Notes: generated by a model not told the origin, from the letters alone. Counted from the first letter of the stretch, positions 38,461 to 49,184 are shown. The stretch is 64,000 nucleotides of DNA from Lacisediminihabitans changchengi (GCF_016634425.1 NZ_JAEPES010000001.1:372001-436000); one strand, 5' to 3'. A program made the numbers and translations.

Positions 38461-38709
38461 ATGGATTGGCGCGACAAAGCCGCTTGCCTCACGGCCGACC
38501 CAGAACTTTTCTTCCCGGTCGGCAACACCGGCCCGGCAGTAGACCAGATCGACAAGGCCAAATCTGTCTGTGGGCGCTGCAGCGTCACCGAGATGTGCCT
38601 TCAGTACGCTCTCGAGACCAGCCAAGACTCCGGAGTGTGGGGTGGCCTGAGTGAAGACGAGCGTCGCGCACTCAAGCGCCGCGCAGCCCGCGCCCGTCGC
38701 GCCTCCTAG
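38461..38709 (+). CDS. whiB1: WhiB-family iron-sulfur transcription factor (WhiB1-like)
   Basis: 82 residues. Four cluster-ligating cysteines occur as Cys9, then CGRC and the Cys of EMCLQ, followed by the WhiB turn GVWGGLSEDERR and a basic C-terminal tail RRAARARRAS for DNA contact. WhiB1 binds a nitric-oxide-sensitive 4Fe-4S cluster and interacts with the main sigma factor. AAGGAG precedes ATG 38461 by 8 nt. The neighbouring pdtaS matches the mycobacterial whiB1-pdtaS order, which supports WhiB1 over other WhiBs. Confidence 0.93.
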   Translation: MDWRDKAACLTADPELFFPVGNTGPAVDQIDKAKSVCGRCSVTEMCLQYALETSQDSGVWGGLSEDERRALKRRAARARRAS

Positions 38710-38754
38710 AACTTCTCACCACCGCTCGCCGAGCGAGCACCGCCGCATTCCAGT

Positions 38755-38838
38755 TCCGAAATGCAGGCAGATTTCACCGGATGCCGGTGTGTCGTCACCG
38801 ACACACCGGCATTCGTTGCGTCGGGCCTGCATTTCGGA
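38755..38838. repeat. 84-nt interrupted palindrome downstream of whiB1
   Basis: Outer arms TCCGAAATGCAGGC (38755-38768) and GCCTGCATTTCGGA (38825-38838) and inner arms ATGCCGGTGTGTCG (38781-38794) and CGACACACCGGCAT (38799-38812) share one centre. It would fold as a long hairpin with an internal bulge. The outer arms resemble the arms at 4138 and 61588 (CCGAATATGCAG). It could terminate both convergent genes. Confidence 0.85.
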
Positions 38839-38840
38839 CG

Positions 38841-38900
38841 GGGTGGGGCGGGACGTGGTCGGGCGGGACGCGGTGGGGCCGGGCGCGGTGGGGCTGGACG
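38841..38900. repeat. G-rich minisatellite, four 15-bp units
   Basis: Units GGGTGGGGCGGGACG, TGGTCGGGCGGGACG, CGGTGGGGCCGGGCG and CGGTGGGGCTGGACG follow one another. The plus strand carries many G-runs and could form a quadruplex. Confidence 0.85.
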
Positions 38901-38913
38901 GGGAAGAAACTCG

Positions 38914-40407
38914 CTAGAGCTTCGTGAGCCAAGCAAGCGGGATGTCGATGGTCACCTCGGTGCCGTCCCCCACCATGGTGTGCCAATCGATGGTTCCGCC
39001 CAGCTCGCCCTGGATGAGCGTGCGCACGATCTGAGTGCCGAGACCCGAACCGACCTTGCCCTCTGGTAAGCCCGAGCCGTTGTCGCGCACCGTCACCATC
39101 AGCGTTTCCGCCGAGCGCTCCGCGATGATCTCCACGATGCCCTCCCGACCTGCGAGGCCGTGCTCCACCGCGTTCGTGACGAGCTCGGTGAGGGCCAGTG
39201 ACAGCGGGGTCGCATACTCGCTCGGCAACACCCCGAAACTCCCGGTGAAGATCGGATGCGCCTTCGTTCCATGGGTGGACGCGACCTCGGCGATCAGCTT
39301 GAGCACGCGGTCGAACACCACATCGAAGTCGACGTTCTGGTTGAGACCCTCGCTGAGGGTGTCGTGCACGACCGCGATGGCCGCAACGCGCCGCATCGCC
39401 TGGTTGAGCGACTCGCGCGCCTCATCGGAGTGCGACCGTCGCGCCTGGATGCGCAGCAATGACGCCACCGTCTGCAGGTTGTTCTTCACCCGGTGGTGGA
39501 TCTCGCGGATGGTCGCATCCTTGGTGATGAGCTCGCGCTCCTGATGACGGAGTTCCGTGACATCCCGACACAGCACCATCGCACCGATCCGCTCGCCGCG
39601 ATCCCGGATGGGGATGGCACGCAGGGAGACCGTGACGCCGCGAGCCTCGATGTCGGTGCGCCAGGGGGCACGGCCGGTAACGACCAGCGGCAGCGACTCG
39701 TCGATGATGAGCTTGCCGCTGAGCAGTGCGGTCGTCACCTCGGCGAGGGACTCCCCCTCGAGTTCGCCGGCGAAGCCCATGCGATTGAAGGCCGACAGAC
39801 CGTTGGGGCTGGCGAAGGTGACGATGCCGTCGACATCCAACCGCAGCAGTCCGTCGTTAGCGCGGGGCGCACCGCGGCGCGGGCCGGTCGGCGCCCCCAG
39901 GTCGGGGAAGTCGCCGGCGCAAATCATCGCGAAGAGATCGTTCGCGCACTCGTTAAAGGTCAGCTCCTGGCGGCTCGGGCTGCGGGCCTCGCTGAGATTG
40001 GTGTGGCGGGTGATGACGGCGATCGGGAAATCGGTGGTCTGGGCGCCGGTGACCGACAACCGGCGGAGCACCGGAACAGCGCGCACGCGGGTCGGGGTCT
40101 CCTCGTACCAGTCCGGTGCGGCCGAGTCGATGATCTGCGCCGAGTCGAAGGCCGCAGTGACCTGGCCGAGCCATTCCGGCTTGATGTTTTGGCCGACGAA
40201 GTCGCGGTAGAACAGCGTCGCCGAGCTCGACGGACGGGCATGCGCCACGGCGACGAAGCTGCCGTCTTGGGTGGGCACCCACAGCACGATGTCGGCGAAA
40301 GCGAGGTCGGCCAGCAGCTGCCAGTCTCCGACGAGGAGGTGGAGCCATTCGATATCGGCCTCATCGGACCGGCCCTGCGCGAGTACGAGATCGGAGAGGG
40401 TCGACAC
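38914..40407 (-). CDS. pdtaS: Sensor histidine kinase PdtaS-like
   Basis: 497 residues. The N-terminal GAF-like and middle PAS-like regions lead to a HisKA_2 phosphoacceptor (REIHHRVKNNLQTVASLL, His near residue 302) and HATPase (ALTELVTNAVEHG, DNGSGLP, GSGLGTQIV). PdtaS phosphorylates the RNA-binding antiterminator PdtaR, which is not in the window. GTG 40407 has TAAACT six nt upstream. It is convergent with whiB1, as in mycobacteria, and lies 9 bp downstream of the CpaE-like gene. Confidence 0.93.
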   Translation of the reverse strand: MSTLSDLVLAQGRSDEADIEWLHLLVGDWQLLADLAFADIVLWVPTQDGSFVAVAHARPSSSATLFYRDFVGQNIKPEWLGQVTAAFDSAQIIDSAAPDWYEETPTRVRAVPVLRRLSVTGAQTTDFPIAVITRHTNLSEARSPSRQELTFNECANDLFAMICAGDFPDLGAPTGPRRGAPRANDGLLRLDVDGIVTFASPNGLSAFNRMGFAGELEGESLAEVTTALLSGKLIIDESLPLVVTGRAPWRTDIEARGVTVSLRAIPIRDRGERIGAMVLCRDVTELRHQERELITKDATIREIHHRVKNNLQTVASLLRIQARRSHSDEARESLNQAMRRVAAIAVVHDTLSEGLNQNVDFDVVFDRVLKLIAEVASTHGTKAHPIFTGSFGVLPSEYATPLSLALTELVTNAVEHGLAGREGIVEIIAERSAETLMVTVRDNGSGLPEGKVGSGLGTQIVRTLIQGELGGTIDWHTMVGDGTEVTIDIPLAWLTKL

Positions 40408-40413
40408 ACGGCA

Positions 40414-40419
40414 AGTTTA
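40414..40419 (-). promoter_or_regulatory. Candidate -10 box for leaderless pdtaS mRNA
   Basis: TAAACT, then TGCCGT, then GTG. It lies across the 3' end of the upstream gene, so pdtaS may have both a read-through and its own start. Confidence 0.45.
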
Positions 40420-41661
40420 GGCGCGCCGGAACTGGGTGCGAGCCACGCGGGTGCGGGCACGGCGCCCTTGGCGTCTCTCGATCGCGACCGGAGGAAGGAT
40501 GCGCTCGGCGACCAGACCGGCGACGGCCAGCCGCGCGGGCGACCGCGGCGCGACATCCGCCAACGTCTTGCCGCTCAGCACCGCAGCATCCACCGCGGCC
40601 TGATCGTGCGGGATCAGCACCGGCGCGGCGATGCCACCGAACCGCAGCAGGGTCTGGCGCACCTGCGCCGCGGCATCCAGCCCGATCGCGCTTGCCCGTA
40701 CCCGGTTCATCACCACCGCAACCCGTTCACTGTCGACCACCTCGACCAGGTCGACGTGGGCGCGCAGAAACCTCGACAGGCCCACCGGGTCGGCCGAGCC
40801 CACCGCGATCACGCGATCTGCATCGGCAAGCGCGGTGAGCGTCGCCGCGTTGCGTCGGGGAGCGAACAGGTCGCTGGAGATCTCCTCGTCGTTCTCCAGG
40901 CTCGCGCCGGTATCGAGCACGGTGTAGTCGACCCAGGTTCGACACTCGGCGATCACGCGGGAAACACGTTCGGCCGACAGCTCCGGCCAGCGGCTCGGGC
41001 GGCCGATGCCGGTGAGCACCCAGAAGCCGCCGCGCGCCGTCGCGTAGCGCTGCCCGATGCGTTCGAGCTCCGCGCGGTTCAGACTGTCGGATCCGGCTAG
41101 ACGGCAGGCCGCCGCGAATCCTGGGGCCTCGTCGAGTAGTCCGATCGCCGGCGCGATCGATCCGCTGTGGGTGTCGACGTCGGCGAGGGCGACCGTGTGC
41201 CCGGCCGCGGCGAGTTCGGCGGCGATCGCGATGGACAGGGTGGTGCGACCCGGCGATCCGGCCGGTCCCCAGACCGCGATCACCGTGCCACGGGTCGGGT
41301 CGACCGCGGCGGGGGCGGTGAAGGCAGGCGAGCCGAGCAGCATCAGTTCGAGCTGTGACCATTCGGATGCCGCATCCGCCGTCTCGTGAAGGCCCAGCTC
41401 TGCCGCGTGCCGGCGCTCGCTCTCCTGCGCTACCAGCGCGATGATACGCACGCCCGCGGCATCCGCCTCAACGATCAGTCGATCGTTGAGATACCGTGCG
41501 GTCGCGGCGACTACCGCGTAGTCCGCGCGCCCCGTCGCGAGCAGTGCGGCCAACTCGTCGGCGCTCGAGCACCGCCCGGCGAGTTCGTGGCCGTGGCGCA
41601 CCAGATCGATACCGAGCCGGTCTTCGTCGCTGAGCGGCAGGGCCAGAGCAATGCGAGCCAT
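40417..41661 (-). CDS. CpaE/ParA-like P-loop protein
   Basis: 414 residues. A receiver-like N-terminal ~130 residues is followed by a MinD/ParA-type ATPase domain: WGPAGSPGRTTLSIA at the P-loop (near residue 131), ALADVDTH, and DYTVLDTGASLEND. The P-loop has Arg where the catalytic Lys is expected, so ATP hydrolysis is doubtful. The C-terminal end is basic (RRQGRRARTRVARTQFRR). CpaE proteins localise Flp/Tad pilus machines, but only the SAF-domain neighbour is here; no secretion ATPase or pilin gene is seen. Confidence 0.82.
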   Translation of the reverse strand: MARIALALPLSDEDRLGIDLVRHGHELAGRCSSADELAALLATGRADYAVVAATARYLNDRLIVEADAAGVRIIALVAQESERRHAAELGLHETADAASEWSQLELMLLGSPAFTAPAAVDPTRGTVIAVWGPAGSPGRTTLSIAIAAELAAAGHTVALADVDTHSGSIAPAIGLLDEAPGFAAACRLAGSDSLNRAELERIGQRYATARGGFWVLTGIGRPSRWPELSAERVSRVIAECRTWVDYTVLDTGASLENDEEISSDLFAPRRNAATLTALADADRVIAVGSADPVGLSRFLRAHVDLVEVVDSERVAVVMNRVRASAIGLDAAAQVRQTLLRFGGIAAPVLIPHDQAAVDAAVLSGKTLADVAPRSPARLAVAGLVAERILPPVAIERRQGRRARTRVARTQFRRA

Positions 41662-41664
41662 CGG

Positions 41665-42309
41665 TCAGCCCTTCGCCACTGCGCCAGCCGGAACCAGCGA
41701 GATCGCGTCGTCGTTGGCCACCGCCTCGAGCACCCGGGCCACCTTCGCCCTCGGCACCAGCACCTCGACGGATCCGGCGCCGCCGTCGGCGATGATGCCG
41801 TCGGCGGCGATCACTCTGACCACCTGCGCCGCGGGAACCAGCACGCTCGGCGCTCCGAAGTCGCGGTCATCGGTCTGCTCGGCAGCCCACAGGTCGACCT
41901 GCTCCCCGGCGTCGATGGCTTTCGCGAGTTGCTGACGCACCGGCACGACCACCGATGCGAGACGCCGGCTCGCGCTCGTGCCAACCGCCGAGGCGGGAAC
42001 CAGCTCGCCTTCGGCCACGGCCCGGGTGACGATCAGCCCCGACGCCGGAACATCACGGATGCCCAGATACCGCGACGAGGCCTCCCCCAGTTGCACACTC
42101 TGCCGCACCAGGTCACCGCCGCTCAGCCGATCCCCGGGGCTGAGGGCCGTGCGCGCCACGTAGACCAGCACCGTGTGATCCGCCGCAGAGACCACCACGA
42201 AGACGCCGGCCACAGAGAGTGCGACAAGCCCCAGGCCGATCGCGAAACGCACGTCGAACCACCATCGACGCGGTGCGCGACCGCCCGATCCTGCGTTGTC
42301 GATTGCCAT
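41665..42309 (-). CDS. SAF-domain membrane-anchored protein (CpaB-like)
   Basis: 214 residues. One N-terminal membrane segment (about 23-42) is followed by a SAF domain (TVLVYVARTALSPGDRLSGG to TRAVAEGELVPASAV, residues ~46-110) and a beta-rich remainder, the layout of Flp pilus assembly protein CpaB. It ends 3 nt before the CpaE-like gene, so the two form an operon. Without other Tad genes the role may be distinct from pili. It is divergent from the HTH gene. Confidence 0.82.
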   Translation of the reverse strand: MAIDNAGSGGRAPRRWWFDVRFAIGLGLVALSVAGVFVVVSAADHTVLVYVARTALSPGDRLSGGDLVRQSVQLGEASSRYLGIRDVPASGLIVTRAVAEGELVPASAVGTSASRRLASVVVPVRQQLAKAIDAGEQVDLWAAEQTDDRDFGAPSVLVPAAQVVRVIAADGIIADGGAGSVEVLVPRAKVARVLEAVANDDAISLVPAGAVAKG

Positions 42310-42385
42310 CTGGACTCCCCTGTCTCGGCTCGATTAAACGGTGTGCGCGTCTATCGTCTAGAACTTCCGCCAAGCGGTCCGAAAG

Positions 42386-42394
42386 TTATCCACA
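42386..42394 (+). other. DnaA-box-like 9-mer TTATCCACA
   Basis: A perfect match to the bacterial DnaA consensus in the divergent region between the SAF gene and the HTH gene. Single boxes occur by chance; no origin features surround it. Confidence 0.3.
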
Positions 42395-42433
42395 GGCCGG
42401 TCCGCGGCGGGGCGCGATCTGCATAATCGACTC

Positions 42434-42706
42434 ATGAACGAAGCCGAACTGCCCGGGGAGAGCCGATTCCTCACCCTCGCTGACGTCGCCGATGTGCTCA
42501 ATATCTCGGCCAGCCAGACGTACGCTCTGGTTCGATCGGGCGAGCTCCCCGCCATCAAGGTCGGCGGTCACGGGCACTGGCGGGTCGAACGCACCATGCT
42601 CGAGCGGTACATCCAAGACAAGTACGAGGAGTCGCGGCGCATCGGCCTTTGGAATCAGGCGGAGTTCGCCAGCCTGCAGGAATACTCGTTCGATTCTCGA
42701 GACTGA
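42434..42706 (+). CDS. Excisionase/MerR-like helix-turn-helix protein
   Basis: 90 residues. FLTLADVADVLNISASQTYALVRSGELPAIKVGG is the HTH_17-type wing-helix, and WRVERTMLERYIQDKYEESR extends the DNA-binding region, resembling small BldC-like developmental regulators more than phage excisionases. No integrase is nearby. A decayed partial copy of this gene lies at 44057-44209. It is divergent from the SAF/CpaE pair and may regulate it (context only). Confidence 0.85.
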   Translation: MNEAELPGESRFLTLADVADVLNISASQTYALVRSGELPAIKVGGHGHWRVERTMLERYIQDKYEESRRIGLWNQAEFASLQEYSFDSRD

Positions 42707-42728
42707 GGGCACAATCGCCCGAATACCC

Positions 42729-43334
42729 TCAGCTCAGGCGGAGGTACACGAGGCGCTCGAACGGCAGCACGCGATACTGCAGCACCGCGGACTCGCGCCG
42801 CGCAACACCGATCGGGTGTTCGGCGAGGTCGAGATGATCCCTCCCCACCCGATCGATCGTCCCGACGATGATTCCGGATGCCGTCACCAGTTCCACGGCG
42901 CGTCGCCGGCGACAGAGATCGCGGAGCACGAACGCGAGGCCGAGCCGCGCGGAGAGACGCGAACCGTCTTCTTCGGGCTGGGGAACCAGGCTGAGCCGCA
43001 CCTGCTTCCGGTCGACGATCACCGCGTCTATCGACGCCAACGGCACGATGCACTGCAATCCCCGCGCCGTCCCGTCGACGAGGTCGCCCGAGAGCCAGTC
43101 CTTACCGATGCTGACCGGACGCACGGACACGCGATGGTCGGCAAGCTGAAGGGTGACGGCGTCGCACGCGGGGTCTCGGTGGAGTGCCAACAGCCGGTCA
43201 CGGAGGCTGAGCCGCCCGAGACGCAGCCGTTCCTCTTCGGCACGGAGATCGACCTCCTCGGCTTCCAACTCCTGCTCTAGTTGGCCCTCGAGGTCGTCGA
43301 ACAGCTTGCCCCAGCGCATGCCCGGGCGCTCCAT
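42729..43334 (-). CDS. Hypothetical protein, actinobacterial
   Basis: 201 residues. The N-terminal third is charged and helical (MRWGKLFDDLEGQLEQELEA then AEEERLRLGRLSLRDRL), and the rest is beta-rich. There is no signal, membrane segment or catalytic motif. It is convergent with the HTH gene; its start lies 237 bp from the Rv3235-like gene. Genes of this kind are regularly found between pdtaS and secA, function unknown. Confidence 0.7.
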   Translation of the reverse strand: MERPGMRWGKLFDDLEGQLEQELEAEEVDLRAEEERLRLGRLSLRDRLLALHRDPACDAVTLQLADHRVSVRPVSIGKDWLSGDLVDGTARGLQCIVPLASIDAVIVDRKQVRLSLVPQPEEDGSRLSARLGLAFVLRDLCRRRRAVELVTASGIIVGTIDRVGRDHLDLAEHPIGVARRESAVLQYRVLPFERLVYLRLS

Positions 43335-43396
43335 GTCAGATCTCCCCGCCGGTCATTCTCCGAACCCTAGCCCCGGGCGAGGGCAGGTCGCTGGAG

Positions 43397-43461
43397 TTGT
43401 CCACAGCCTTCCACGACTACTGCTTCTCACGCCGACTTATGCACAGCCCCCACGTGGGGGC
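43397..43461. other. Intergenic region with two DnaA-box-like 9-mers and a 16-bp palindrome
   Basis: TTGTCCACA (43397-43405) and TTATGCACA (43437-43445) each differ from the DnaA consensus at one base. GCCCCCACGTGGGGGC (43446-43461) is a perfect palindrome. All lie in the 236-bp divergent region upstream of the Rv3235-like gene. Confidence 0.4.
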
Positions 43462-43570
43462 ATGGACACGACACCACATGCGGTGGTTGAGTATCTCCTC
43501 ACCGGAGGTCTACCCCCGTTCGGGGCACCCCCTTCGAGAGCTGGCAACGGGATCGGTGAGGGGGCACACC

Positions 43571-44050
43571 ATGGGGGATGCAGTTCGAGCGACGCCGCAG
43601 AGGCGAAGAAGCACGAACGGGCGGGTGGAAGAGATTCTCGCGAGTCGGATCGTGCGCCGCACCGTCGACGACGAGGAGTACTTCGACCCGCAACCGACCG
43701 GCCGTGATCGGCTGCCCAATCCCCAACCGCTGCTTGAGAATCTCACCCGCTGCGTCATCGAGATCCTCGCCGGAGCCCGCGAGCTCGAGCAGATTTCGCG
43801 CTGGGTCGACGATTCGGTGTACCGAAATCTGCTCAAACGGGTCGTCATCTCATCCCGCGCACGGCAGGCGACCGGCCAGCCGGTGCGCCGGCCGGTGTTT
43901 GCGATCGGCTCGGTGTCGATCTTCGAGCCGAGCGACGGCGTGGTCGAAGGCGTGGTGATCGTGCGCAGTCGTGCGCGCACGCGCGCCGTCGCGATACGGC
44001 TCGAAGGTCTCGACGATCGCTGGCGCGCGACCGTCATCAACGTGCTCTGA
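43571..44050 (+). CDS. Rv3235-family protein (DUF6459-like)
   Basis: 159 residues from ATG 43571. The conserved body runs from NPQPLLENLTRCVIEILAGA through ISRWVDDSVYRNLLKR to the end WRATVINVL, as in the mycobacterial Rv3235 group encoded near secA1. A GAGGGGGC run precedes the start; the frame is open upstream to 43397 but that part is unlike the family. A degenerate copy of its last codons appears at 44483-44506. Function is unknown; no enzymatic motif is seen. Confidence 0.82.
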   Translation: MGDAVRATPQRRRSTNGRVEEILASRIVRRTVDDEEYFDPQPTGRDRLPNPQPLLENLTRCVIEILAGARELEQISRWVDDSVYRNLLKRVVISSRARQATGQPVRRPVFAIGSVSIFEPSDGVVEGVVIVRSRARTRAVAIRLEGLDDRWRATVINVL

Positions 44051-44056
44051 CCCCCT

Positions 44057-44209
44057 TCGCGCAGTGTCATCCGCGCGGTCGAGCTGTCCGCGATCACGTC
44101 GGGCAGCCGCGGGCGTTGGCGGGTCGAGCGGTACATCGAAGACAAGCACCAAGAGTCGCGCCGCATCTGCACGTGGCGAGAGGCAGCTCGGTATTTACTC
44201 AACACGTAA
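44057..44209 (+). pseudogene. Decayed fragment of an HTH gene paralogous to 42434-42706
   Basis: The frame reads ELSAITSGSRGRWRVE (44081-44128) then RYIEDKHQESRRIC, matching ELPAIKVGGHGHWRVE and RYIQDKYEESRRIG of the intact HTH protein but lacking the four codons for TMLE and the whole first half of the gene. It ends at TAA 44207. Confidence 0.8.
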
Positions 44210-44222
44210 ACGCTCTGGAGGG

Positions 44223-44558
44223 ATGCCGCTACCTCACGCCCGAATCTATGTGGACGGATTCAATCTTCACCGTCGCATCTTGTCAGGTGATCCTGACGTC
44301 GAATGGCTGAACCTCCCCGCTCTCGCCGCCCACCTGATGCCTGGCTACGAAATCGACCTAGTGCGTTACTTCACTGCCCTGCTGCGCCCCGGCATCGCTA
44401 TTGATCCGCAAACTCCGCGCTCCATGGTGGTACCTACCACGTGTTCGCTAGAGGAAAACGGGCTTCGCGCCGAGCGGCTGGGGCAACTGTCATCAACGTT
44501 CTCTAGGTCCGCTCGAATTCATCCGCGCTGCATTTTGTCATCCCCGCGGTGGTTGTAA
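44223..44558 (+). pseudogene. Truncated NYN-domain (PIN-like nuclease) gene fragment
   Basis: From ATG 44223 (GGAGGG upstream) the first ~70 residues match the start of NYN domains: ARIYVDGFNLHRRIL with the first catalytic Asp, then WLNLPALAAHLMPGYEIDLVRYFTA. After DPQTPR the resemblance stops and the remaining ~40 residues look like out-of-frame sequence. The later catalytic acidic residues are missing, so an active nuclease is unlikely. Confidence 0.7.
44453..44506 (+). pseudogene. Duplicate of the Rv3235-like gene's 3' end
   Basis: In the frame ending at TAG 44504 the sequence reads GATVINVL, the same as the intact gene's ending ATVINVL at 44027-44050, with third-position changes (GTC ATC AAC GTT CTC). 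The 3' flanks also share TGTCATCC(G/C)CGCGG. It lies out of frame inside the NYN fragment. Confidence 0.6.
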
Positions 44559-44580
44559 CTGGCGCGCGGTTAACTAATTC

Positions 44581-44618
44581 GCGCGCGATCGCTCGCCGGA
44601 GGGCGAACGATCGCGCGC
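44581..44618 (-). terminator. Hairpin downstream of secA
   Basis: 11-bp stem GCGCGCGATCG / CGATCGCGCGC extended by a 5-bp inner stem across one mismatch, 9 bp past the secA stop. The minus-strand tail GAATTAGTT is moderately T-rich. Confidence 0.75.
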
Positions 44619-44627
44619 AGGTCGGAG

Positions 44628-47453
<2,826 letters not shown>

Positions 47454-47563
47454 TGATTACTCCAGAATGATTTCGCCGTAGATAAAAGCGCAGATAACGG
47501 GCTGGTAACTGTACCAAGACTAGCCCGTGGCTCCGCTGAGAGATGGGCTGTCCGCCGCCCGCG

Positions 47564-47598
47564 AAAAGGGGCCACCGCACCCAGTGCGATGGCCCCTT
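47564..47598 (-). terminator. Terminator of hpf
   Basis: Stem AAGGGGCCATCGCAC / GTGCGGTGGCCCCTT (minus strand, one mismatch, 3-nt loop) followed by TTCGCG. It lies 29 bp past the hpf stop and 110 bp before secA, so the two genes are separate transcripts. Confidence 0.85.
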
Positions 47599-47627
47599 CC
47601 TGAAACGGACTCAGGCTTCAAACAGAC

Positions 47628-48323
47628 TTAGCGACGTCGGCTGCGGCTCCCCGCGAGCTCTGGCACGTCGGTGGCCTGATTGCGCAGGCCGATCACGCCG
47701 TAGTCCCAGCCCTTATCGCGCCGGTAGACCACGCTCGGGCGGTCGGTCTCGGCGTCGATGAAGAGATAGAAGTCGTGGCCGACCAGCTCCATGTAATACA
47801 ACGCGTCATCGACGGTCATCGGCAGCGCGTCGAAGACCTTCTTACGGATGACGACCGGACTCCAGTCATCCCCGTCGTCCTCGGCGACCGTGGTGTCGAT
47901 CACGTCGATCGCACCTGTTCGCACCTTCTCCATCACCTCCACGGAGGCCGCCTGGATGTCGGCGAAGCCGCCCGCTGTAGCTGCCTCGCGCAGCGACACC
48001 GGGCGATGCTGACCCCGATGCACTTTTTGTCGATCCTTGGCTTTGCGCAATCGCGCCATCAGCTTGTCTATCGCGAGATCGAGGGCGACATACTTGTCCG
48101 ATCCCGTGGATTCCGCACGCACGAGCGGTCCCGATCCGATCAACGTCAGCTCGACCCGGTCATCGCCGGTCGACCCGTTCTTCTCGTTGTGACGACTGAC
48201 CTTCACTTCGAAAGCGAAGACCTTCTCGTCGGCGAGGTGGGCGATCTTCTCGGCCTTCTCCGTCGCGTACGAACGGAATCGGTCGGTGATCCCTAGGCCC
48301 AGACCGTTGATGGAAATGTCCAT
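47628..48323 (-). CDS. hpf: Ribosome hibernation-promoting factor, long form
   Basis: 231 residues. The N-terminal S30AE domain (MDISINGLGLGITDRFRSYA to LDLAIDKLMARLRKAKDR, residues 1-~95) is joined by a linker to the C-terminal dimerisation domain (MTVDDALYYMELVGHDFYLF, residues ~165-220). The long form pairs 70S ribosomes into inactive 100S dimers in stationary phase. It has its own terminator and lies between comF and secA. Confidence 0.95.
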   Translation of the reverse strand: MDISINGLGLGITDRFRSYATEKAEKIAHLADEKVFAFEVKVSRHNEKNGSTGDDRVELTLIGSGPLVRAESTGSDKYVALDLAIDKLMARLRKAKDRQKVHRGQHRPVSLREAATAGGFADIQAASVEVMEKVRTGAIDVIDTTVAEDDGDDWSPVVIRKKVFDALPMTVDDALYYMELVGHDFYLFIDAETDRPSVVYRRDKGWDYGVIGLRNQATDVPELAGSRSRRR

Positions 48324-48398
48324 GTGCGTCCTCCTAGATCCTTCTGTTGCGCTACCCGCCCAGGTGGACCCAGGCGGTTATTCCGCGCCTCTTTCGAA

Positions 48399-49109
48399 TC
48401 ACCGTAGACCCCTCTGTATGGTGCTGTCACTGGTTTCGGTGGGAAGCCCCTCAGAATGGGGAAACAGTCGCGGCGTGTACGCCAGGGTGGCCGCACCGAC
48501 CACCTCCGCGCCCGCCGCGCGCAACACCCTGGCGGCCTCGGCGAGGCTGGCGCCCGTGGTCACGACATCGTCGACGAGCACCAGACGACGGCCCCGGATG
48601 TCGCGGCTCACCCGCAGCGAACCCGCGAGATTCTCAGCTCGGGCCTCCCTCCCGAGCCTCTTCTGATCCACCCGGCGCTCGGCCGTGCGCAGCAGCGACG
48701 CTGGTCGACCGAGCCGAGCACGACGCAGTAAGAGCCGCACCGGGTCGTAGCCGCGGCGACGGAACGCGGCAGCGCCGATCGGGAGCGCGACCAGCTCGCA
48801 CCGGCCCGTGAGCGCGGCGCTGAGGGCGGACAGGAGGGGCGTCGCCAGCGCGCGGGCGACATCCGTTCTTCCCTGCTCCTTGTAGGCGAGCACCAGTTCG
48901 CGCACCACGCCGTCGTACCGCAGGGCAGACACCACGGGAGTGCCGTCGGCCAGGCTCTGCTCGTGCAGCCGCGGGATGAGCGCGAATCGACATTCGGCGC
49001 ACAGGGCTCGGTCGACGGCGCCACAACCCGCGCACTCGACCGGCGAGATCACGGCCATAGCATCGAGCAGCACGGCGCGCAGCAGATCGAGCCTCGGAGA
49101 CGGATTCAT
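48399..49109 (-). CDS. comF: ComF-family phosphoribosyltransferase-like protein
   Basis: 236 residues. An N-terminal zinc-binding group CAGC ... CAEC (residues ~26-40) is followed by a PRTase domain with the PRPP loop LVLVDDVVTTGASL (near residue 175). ComF supports DNA uptake in competent species; actinobacterial homologues are conserved next to lpqB without proven competence. The C-terminal ~20 residues extend beyond the fold. It is 75 bp downstream of lpqB. Confidence 0.92.
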   Translation of the reverse strand: MNPSPRLDLLRAVLLDAMAVISPVECAGCGAVDRALCAECRFALIPRLHEQSLADGTPVVSALRYDGVVRELVLAYKEQGRTDVARALATPLLSALSAALTGRCELVALPIGAAAFRRRGYDPVRLLLRRARLGRPASLLRTAERRVDQKRLGREARAENLAGSLRVSRDIRGRRLVLVDDVVTTGASLAEAARVLRAAGAEVVGAATLAYTPRLFPHSEGLPTETSDSTIQRGLR

Positions 49110-49184
49110 GTAGCCAGCATTGCTCGCCGGCGTGTCGCGCAGCGGAGACGCTGCGATGGCTGTGGATAGCCCGCCTGGGGATAG

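Noticed and set aside
38706..38936. Pro/Arg-repeat open frame downstream of whiB1
   Set aside because: It is the translation of the 15-bp G-rich minisatellite; no ribosome site or family.
42434..42706. Excisionase of a mobile element
   Set aside because: The HTH type resembles excisionases, but no integrase, attachment site or phage gene is near and the position is conserved-looking between pdtaS and secA.
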